Of a DNA stretch of 64,000 nt, positions 57,502-64,000 are shown piece after piece. Position numbers and translations under genes: made by a program. Within the stretch, counting starts at the first letter, position 1. Every line of letters begins with the position of its first letter. Under the pieces are notes generated by a model. That model saw only the letters and a program-made list of their open reading frames with translations. It made no database searches and was not told the origin of the DNA. The stretch comes from Brachybacterium subflavum (GTDB lineage Bacteria > Actinomycetota > Actinomycetes > Actinomycetales > Dermabacteraceae), in contig NZ_VIGP01000004.1 of assembly GCF_009299795.1 (NCBI RefSeq), forward strand, positions 186,001 through 250,000, in the 5' to 3' direction.

Positions 57502-58161
57502 ATGTCCTCCACACCGCACTGGTCACCCGGCGATCAGGTGACCTGGACCTACTACACCCTCCAGCACCCCACCCGCACCGTCCGCCCCGGCACCGTGGTC
57601 CTCGACGACGACGAGCGCGGCCTGGTGGTCTGGATCGCGCCCGGCACCGAGGTGCTGCTGCCCGTCCTCGAGAACGGTGCGCCGCTGCGCCGCGCCGGGG
57701 ACGAAGGCATGTTCACGAGGCCCCGCGTCCAGTCCAAGCAGCTGTGGACGGGCAACGGCATCCTCATGATCGGCCTGCCCGGCCGCCCCTACTCGGTGTG
57801 GCTGTTCTACAAGGACGACGGCTCGCTGGGCTGCTACTACGTGAACCTCGAGACCCCCTTCGAGCGCACCGAGGAGGGCGTGCGCACGCGCGACCTGGTG
57901 CTCGATCTGGTCGTGCTGCCGCGCCGCGACTGGCACTACAAGGACGAGGACGAGCTCGAGGGCGCCGAGAGCGTGGGCTACTTCTCCCCTGGCGAGGCCA
58001 GCGAGATCAGGGCCGCGGGACGCACCGCCGAGCACGACATCAAGGAGTGGAGCTACCCGTTCTCCGCGGGCTTCGAGCACTTCTTCCCCGACCCCAGCTG
58101 GTCGATCCCACCGCTGCCCGCGCACTACTCCTGGGACCTGGACCTGACGCAGAAGCGCTGA
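57502..58161 (+). CDS. DUF402-family protein
   Basis: 219 residues of the DUF402 (FomD/Ntdp-like) family: RTVRPGTVVLDDDERGLVVWIAPGTEV, YSVWLFYKDDGSLGCYYVNLETPFERT, then RTRDLVLDLVVLPRRDWHYKDEDELE, the expected acidic/Arg metal-dependent phosphatase-type motif. Family members hydrolyse nucleoside di/triphosphates or cyclic adducts; the substrate here is not known. CAGGAGA stands 6 nt upstream of the ATG at 57502. Cytoplasmic. The pepN gene follows on the same strand after 103 bp. Confidence 0.87.
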   Translation: MSSTPHWSPGDQVTWTYYTLQHPTRTVRPGTVVLDDDERGLVVWIAPGTEVLLPVLENGAPLRRAGDEGMFTRPRVQSKQLWTGNGILMIGLPGRPYSVWLFYKDDGSLGCYYVNLETPFERTEEGVRTRDLVLDLVVLPRRDWHYKDEDELEGAESVGYFSPGEASEIRAAGRTAEHDIKEWSYPFSAGFEHFFPDPSWSIPPLPAHYSWDLDLTQKR

Positions 58162-58251
58162 GGGACAGGCGGTCCCGTCCCCCATCCCGGACCCGTCGGT
58201 CCTGACCGGGCTCGCTCCCCCGTTCCGGTCCGTCGGCCCGCGCCTCGGTGG

Positions 58252-58264
58252 CAGGATGGGAATC
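58252..58264 (+). promoter_or_regulatory. Putative -10 box, leaderless pepN transcript
   Basis: CAGGAT (58252-58257), then 7 nt, then the ATG at 58265. The in-frame ATG at 58256 overlaps the box and is disfavoured. Confidence 0.35.
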
Positions 58265-60826
<2,562 letters not shown>

Positions 60827-60867
60827 CCCCTCCGATGGGGCGCCGCCCGGCGGCCTGCGCCGACCCG

Positions 60868-60923
60868 CCTGTGCGGGTCTGCGGACCATTCAGCGACGCG
60901 AAAGGTCCGCAGACCCGCACAGG
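60868..60923. terminator. Perfect 20-bp inverted repeat with 16-nt loop (bidirectional terminator)
   Basis: The arms 60868-60887 and 60904-60923 are perfectly complementary with a 16-nt loop. It lies between the convergent pepN and siderophore-binding genes (42 bp and 27 bp from their stops), the right place for a shared terminator, although no U-tract is present. Confidence 0.75.
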
Positions 60924-60949
60924 GCGACGGCCGGGTGCGGCGGGTCGGG

Positions 60950-61954
60950 TCAGCTGCCCAGGGCCTTCTCGATCTTGTCGGGGAGCTGCTTGAGCGCGTA
61001 CTCCTGGGCGAGCACGGTGCCCAGGGAGAAGGCGCTGGAGAGGTCGCCGTCCACGACCACATCGCGTCCGTCGGCCACCGCGGGGATCTGCTTCCACTGC
61101 TTGTCGTCGGTGATGTCGGTGGTCTTGATGTAGATCGGGAAGGCGACGACGAGGTCGGCGTCCAGCTCGTCGAGCTGCTCGGCGGAGATCGAGACGGAGA
61201 ATCCGGAGTCGCCGGTGGGCAGCGCCGCGATCTTCTTCGACTGGGTGAAGCCGAGGTTCTCGAGGAAGCCCAGGCGGGTCTCGCCCTCGACGTAGGCGCC
61301 CCAGCCCTCGGAGGTCTTCGTCGCGACCGTCACCGACATGCCCTTCCAGTCGGGGTGCGCGTCGGCGACCTTCGAGAACTTCTCGTCGAGGCCCTTCTGG
61401 AGCTCGTCGGCCTTCGCCGTGGCGCCGAGCGCCTTGCCGATGATCGCGAGCTGGTCCTTCGGGGAGACCAGGTAGTTCGCGCCGTCCTTCGGTACGCCCA
61501 CGGTGGTCGTGATCTGGGAGAGGCGCTTGTAGCGGTCCTTGTCGCCCGAGCTCTTGACGTCCAGGATCAGGTCCGGCTCGAGCGCGGCGATGGCCTCGAA
61601 GTCGGGCTCGAGGGTCTCGATGATCGTGGGGGCCTCGTCGTACATCCCCTTGGCCCAGGGGCCCACGCCCTCCCCGCCGAAGGCGATCCAGTCGGAGGCG
61701 CCCACCGGCTGCACGCCGAGCGAGAGCGCTGTCTCCGCGTCGCCCCAGCCCAGCGCGACCACGCGAGTGGGCTTCTCGGTGATCTCGACGTCGCCGAACA
61801 GCGTGGAGATGGTGACGGGGAACGCGCCGTCGGCCCCGCCGGCGTCCGAGCCGGAGCCGGAAGAGCTGGAGTCGTCGGACCCGCCGCAGGCGGCGAGCAG
61901 GCCGGCGGACCCCATGACGAGTCCGGACGCGAAGAGGGAACGGCGTGTGAGCAT
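60950..61954 (-). CDS. Iron-siderophore ABC transporter, substrate-binding lipoprotein
   Basis: 334 residues. Lipoprotein signal with lipobox LAAC (Cys23) followed by a Ser/Gly/Asp linker, then a class III (BtuF/FepB-type) binding protein fold: FGDVEITEKPTRVVALGWGDAE, LEPDLILDVKSSGDKD, and DADLVVAFPIYIKTT near the end. Binds a ferric-siderophore (or haem/cobalamin; iron is favoured by the operator). GGAGGTC lies about 6 nt before the ATG; upstream in-frame codons (from 62032) contain no signal and are excluded. Divergent from two FecCD-type permeases, so a complete uptake system except for the ATPase, which probably lies beyond the window. Confidence 0.93.
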   Translation of the reverse strand: MLTRRSLFASGLVMGSAGLLAACGGSDDSSSSGSGSDAGGADGAFPVTISTLFGDVEITEKPTRVVALGWGDAETALSLGVQPVGASDWIAFGGEGVGPWAKGMYDEAPTIIETLEPDFEAIAALEPDLILDVKSSGDKDRYKRLSQITTTVGVPKDGANYLVSPKDQLAIIGKALGATAKADELQKGLDEKFSKVADAHPDWKGMSVTVATKTSEGWGAYVEGETRLGFLENLGFTQSKKIAALPTGDSGFSVSISAEQLDELDADLVVAFPIYIKTTDITDDKQWKQIPAVADGRDVVVDGDLSSAFSLGTVLAQEYALKQLPDKIEKALGS

Positions 61955-62017
61955 CGAGGGACCTCCGGGTGGAAGTGGACACAGGGGACGCTCGCGCGCT
62001 CGGGCGTGCGTCACGAC

Positions 62018-62036
62018 AAAGGTTAGACTCACCTCA
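62018..62036. promoter_or_regulatory. Putative iron box (DtxR/IdeR-type operator)
   Basis: AAAGGTTAGACTCACCTCA agrees with the consensus TTAGGTTAGGCTAACCTAA at 13-14 of 19 positions. It lies 64 bp upstream of the lipoprotein ATG and in the divergent gap before the permeases, so both transcripts could be iron-repressed. Confidence 0.65.
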
Positions 62037-62198
62037 GCTGTGCGCCCAGCCCCTGACAGCGCACTTACCGCACGTCACATCCCGTCCGCCCCGCGCATCC
62101 GCCGCGCGTCCCGCATCCCCGTGGGACGGCATCGACCCGATCTCCTCCCGCGAGGCGTCGGTGACCGCCGGCGTGGGCGCTGCCGATCCGGAGGCACC

Positions 62199-63380
62199 AT
62201 GAGCAGTACCGCCGCGGCGCCCTCCGCGCGCGCCCCGCGCTCAGCCGGCGACGGCGCGGAGGATCCGGCCGACGGCGCGGGCCGGGACCCCCATGAGGGC
62301 CATTCCCCGCGCGCGGGCCGACGCGCCCGCCCCACCCACGGCGCCCGTCCCGCCCTGCTCATCGCCTCGGTGCTCGTGATCCTGCTGGCGCTGTGCATCG
62401 CCTCCCTCGCGATCGGCTCGCGTCCGGTCCCCCCGACCACGGTGCTGCGCATCCTGGTCGATACCCTCGCCCACCTCGGGGACGGCGGATCGAGCGCCCG
62501 CGCGGGGTCTCTCGGCCTGAGCGTCCAGGACTACGCGGCCGTGAGCGACCTGCGCCTGCCGCGCACGACGATCGCCCTGCTGGCAGGGGCGGGGCTGGGC
62601 CTCGCCGGGGCACTCATCCAATCCCTCACCCGCAACCCCATGGCGGAGTCGGGGATCCTCGGGCTGAACGCCGGCGCGGCCTTCGCGGTAGCGCTCGCGA
62701 TCACGGTCCTGGGGATCACGGCGCCGGCGGGCTTCGTCTGGTTCGCGCTGCTCGGCGCGTTCGTGGGGACGGTCGCCGTGTGGCTGATCGGCACGGCCGG
62801 CGGCATGGTCTCCCCCGAGCGGCTCACCCTCGCGGGCGTCGCCCTGGGCGCGGTCCTCGCCGGCATCACCTCGGCGATGCGGCTGACGAACCCGCAGCGG
62901 TTCTCGGCCCTGCTGGTCTGGGAGAGCGGCGATCTGTCCCAGCGCGGATGGTCCCTCGTGGTGCCTGCGCTCCCGTTCCTCGCGATCGGCGTGGTCCTCG
63001 CCCTGCTGCTCGCGCCGGGCATGAACCTGCTGGCCCTCGGCGACGACCTCGCGGTCGCGGCGGGCGCCCACCTGCTGCGGATCCGTGTGCTCATGGTGCT
63101 CGCGATCACCCTGCTCGCGGGAGCGGCGACGGTGATGGCCGGACCGATCTCCTTCGTCGGCCTGATGGCCCCGCACGTGGCCCGGTGGATCGTCGGCCCC
63201 GATCAGCGCCGGCTGCTGCCGCTCGCGATGGCGATCTCCGCAGCAGTCATGCTCGTGGCCGACGTGCTGGCGCGGGTGATCCTCTGGCCGAGCGAGGTCC
63301 CCGCCGGGATCGTCGCGGCCGTCGTCGGCGCCCCCGTGCTCATCGTGCTCGTGCGCCGGACCCGAGCGAGCGGCCTGTGA
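62199..63380 (+). CDS. FecCD-family iron-siderophore ABC permease 1
   Basis: 393 residues with a 50-residue hydrophilic tail followed by about nine to ten membrane segments. FecCD signatures: LRLPRTTIALLAGAGLGLAGALIQSLTRNPMAESGILGLNAGAAF, the ATPase-docking region around GDDLAVAAGAH, and LAGAATVMAGPISFVGLMAPHVARW. GGAGG lies about 6 nt before the ATG. The gene overlaps permease 2 by 4 bp (GTGA). Divergent from the binding-protein gene. Confidence 0.94.
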   Translation: MSSTAAAPSARAPRSAGDGAEDPADGAGRDPHEGHSPRAGRRARPTHGARPALLIASVLVILLALCIASLAIGSRPVPPTTVLRILVDTLAHLGDGGSSARAGSLGLSVQDYAAVSDLRLPRTTIALLAGAGLGLAGALIQSLTRNPMAESGILGLNAGAAFAVALAITVLGITAPAGFVWFALLGAFVGTVAVWLIGTAGGMVSPERLTLAGVALGAVLAGITSAMRLTNPQRFSALLVWESGDLSQRGWSLVVPALPFLAIGVVLALLLAPGMNLLALGDDLAVAAGAHLLRIRVLMVLAITLLAGAATVMAGPISFVGLMAPHVARWIVGPDQRRLLPLAMAISAAVMLVADVLARVILWPSEVPAGIVAAVVGAPVLIVLVRRTRASGL

Positions 63381-64000
63381 GCACCGCGTCCGCCTCACCC
63401 GACGCGCCCGCCGGCCGCTCCGGATCCGCCGACCCGGTCGCCCGGCACCGGCGCGACGAGCGCCGCCGGGACCGCATCGTCCTGGGCGCCCTGGTCTTCG
63501 CGACGCTGGCGATCGCCCTGCTCGCCCTGTACCTGGGAAGCTCCTCCGTGATCTTCTCCGACACCCCGCACGGCACGCTCGGCGGCCTCCTCGAGGCGCT
63601 GCGCGGCGACGGCCCGCGCGCGATGATCGTGCGCGAGTGGCGACTGCCGCGGGTGGTCGCGGGCCTCGCCTTCGGGGCGGCGCTCGGCGCCTCGGGCGCG
63701 ATCTTCCAGACCCTCACCCGCAACGCCCTGGGCTCGCCCGACGTCCTCGGCTTCTCCACCGGCTCCTACACGGGCGTGCTGGTCGCGACCGTGCTCCTGG
63801 GCGCAGGCGGGCTCGCCTCGAGCGACAGCGCGCTCGCGCAGGCGGCGGCCTCCCTGGGCGAGACCGGCGGAGCCCTGCTGGGCGGGATCGGCGCGGCGAT
63901 CCTCGTGTACGTCCTCGCCTACCGGGACGGGATCCAGGGGTTCCGCCTGATCATCGTGGGCATCGCCATCGCCGCGACCCTCTCGAGCGTCAACACGTTC
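63377..64000 (+). CDS. FecCD-family iron-siderophore ABC permease 2, truncated by window end
   Basis: Starts at a GTG overlapping the previous stop and runs in an open frame to the window end (208 codons). After a 35-residue hydrophilic tail come membrane segments and FecCD motifs: VREWRLPRVVAGLAFGAALGASGAIFQTLTRNALGSPDVLGFSTGSYTG, and YRDGIQGFRLIIVGIAIAATLSSVNTF near the end. It pairs with permease 1 in the same transporter. About half of the usual 340-350 residues are visible. The ATPase gene is expected next. Confidence 0.93.
   Translation, partial: MSTASASPDAPAGRSGSADPVARHRRDERRRDRIVLGALVFATLAIALLALYLGSSSVIFSDTPHGTLGGLLEALRGDGPRAMIVREWRLPRVVAGLAFGAALGASGAIFQTLTRNALGSPDVLGFSTGSYTGVLVATVLLGAGGLASSDSALAQAAASLGETGGALLGGIGAAILVYVLAYRDGIQGFRLIIVGIAIAATLSSVNTF

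Overview
The window is very GC-rich, tightly packed chromosomal DNA from an actinobacterium. Three things point there: a dnaK-grpE-dnaJ-hspR heat-shock operon with HspR (HAIR) operators, mycothiol synthesis, and strongly GC-biased third codon positions. Gene content would fit a Dermabacteraceae/Brachybacterium-type organism, but no rRNA is present and the genus is only an inference. I see no insertion sequence, prophage, CRISPR array, tRNA or rRNA.

Layout. 1-9718: end-truncated trpS, a LacI-type regulator, and a divergent maltose/maltodextrin ABC uptake operon (malEFG) followed by two GH13 glucosidases; two palindromes sit in the core promoters of regulator and operon. 9772-12432: two tandem paralogous ATP-grasp ligases of the D-aspartate-ligase type, possibly making a peptidoglycan cross-bridge. 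12551-16629: a PEBP-family protein and a three-gene glycolipid cassette (glycosyltransferase, VTT membrane protein, glycosyltransferase). 16690-21245: the HspR-controlled chaperone operon. 21283-22274: an apparently frameshifted membrane protein gene and a YjbR-family gene. 22363-30096: formamidase with FmdB, the 2-methylcitrate operon prpDBC with a FAD monooxygenase, and an aldo/keto reductase. 30086-36382: a DUF2087-type protein, a small gene behind a LexA-like box, a methyltransferase, a fused MshA-MshB mycothiol enzyme, an ADP-ribosylglycohydrolase and a membrane protein. 36521-43689: M13 peptidase, membrane protein, TPP riboswitch with a thiamine-precursor ECF transporter (YkoE plus a fused ATPase-ATPase-T protein), and an ankyrin protein. 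43830-46632: rpiB, a Nei-type glycosylase, a GNAT and a DsbA-like protein. 46877-57153: a highly asymmetric heterodimeric ABC exporter, then two paralogous secreted von Willebrand A proteins enclosing a Ser/Thr kinase and an HTH regulator. 57502-64000: DUF402 protein, aminopeptidase N and an iron-siderophore ABC uptake locus cut by the window end.

Recurring themes. Many monocistronic starts carry TANNNT 6-7 nt before the start codon, with no Shine-Dalgarno, suggesting leaderless mRNAs. Several intergenic gaps hold long, near-perfect inverted repeats. Carbon uptake (mal, prp), vitamin and iron uptake (TPP/ECF, siderophore) and redox/envelope functions (mycothiol, glycolipid, peptidoglycan bridge) dominate. 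The least explained part is the vWA-kinase-HTH-vWA block, whose two vWA genes share a promoter-region motif.
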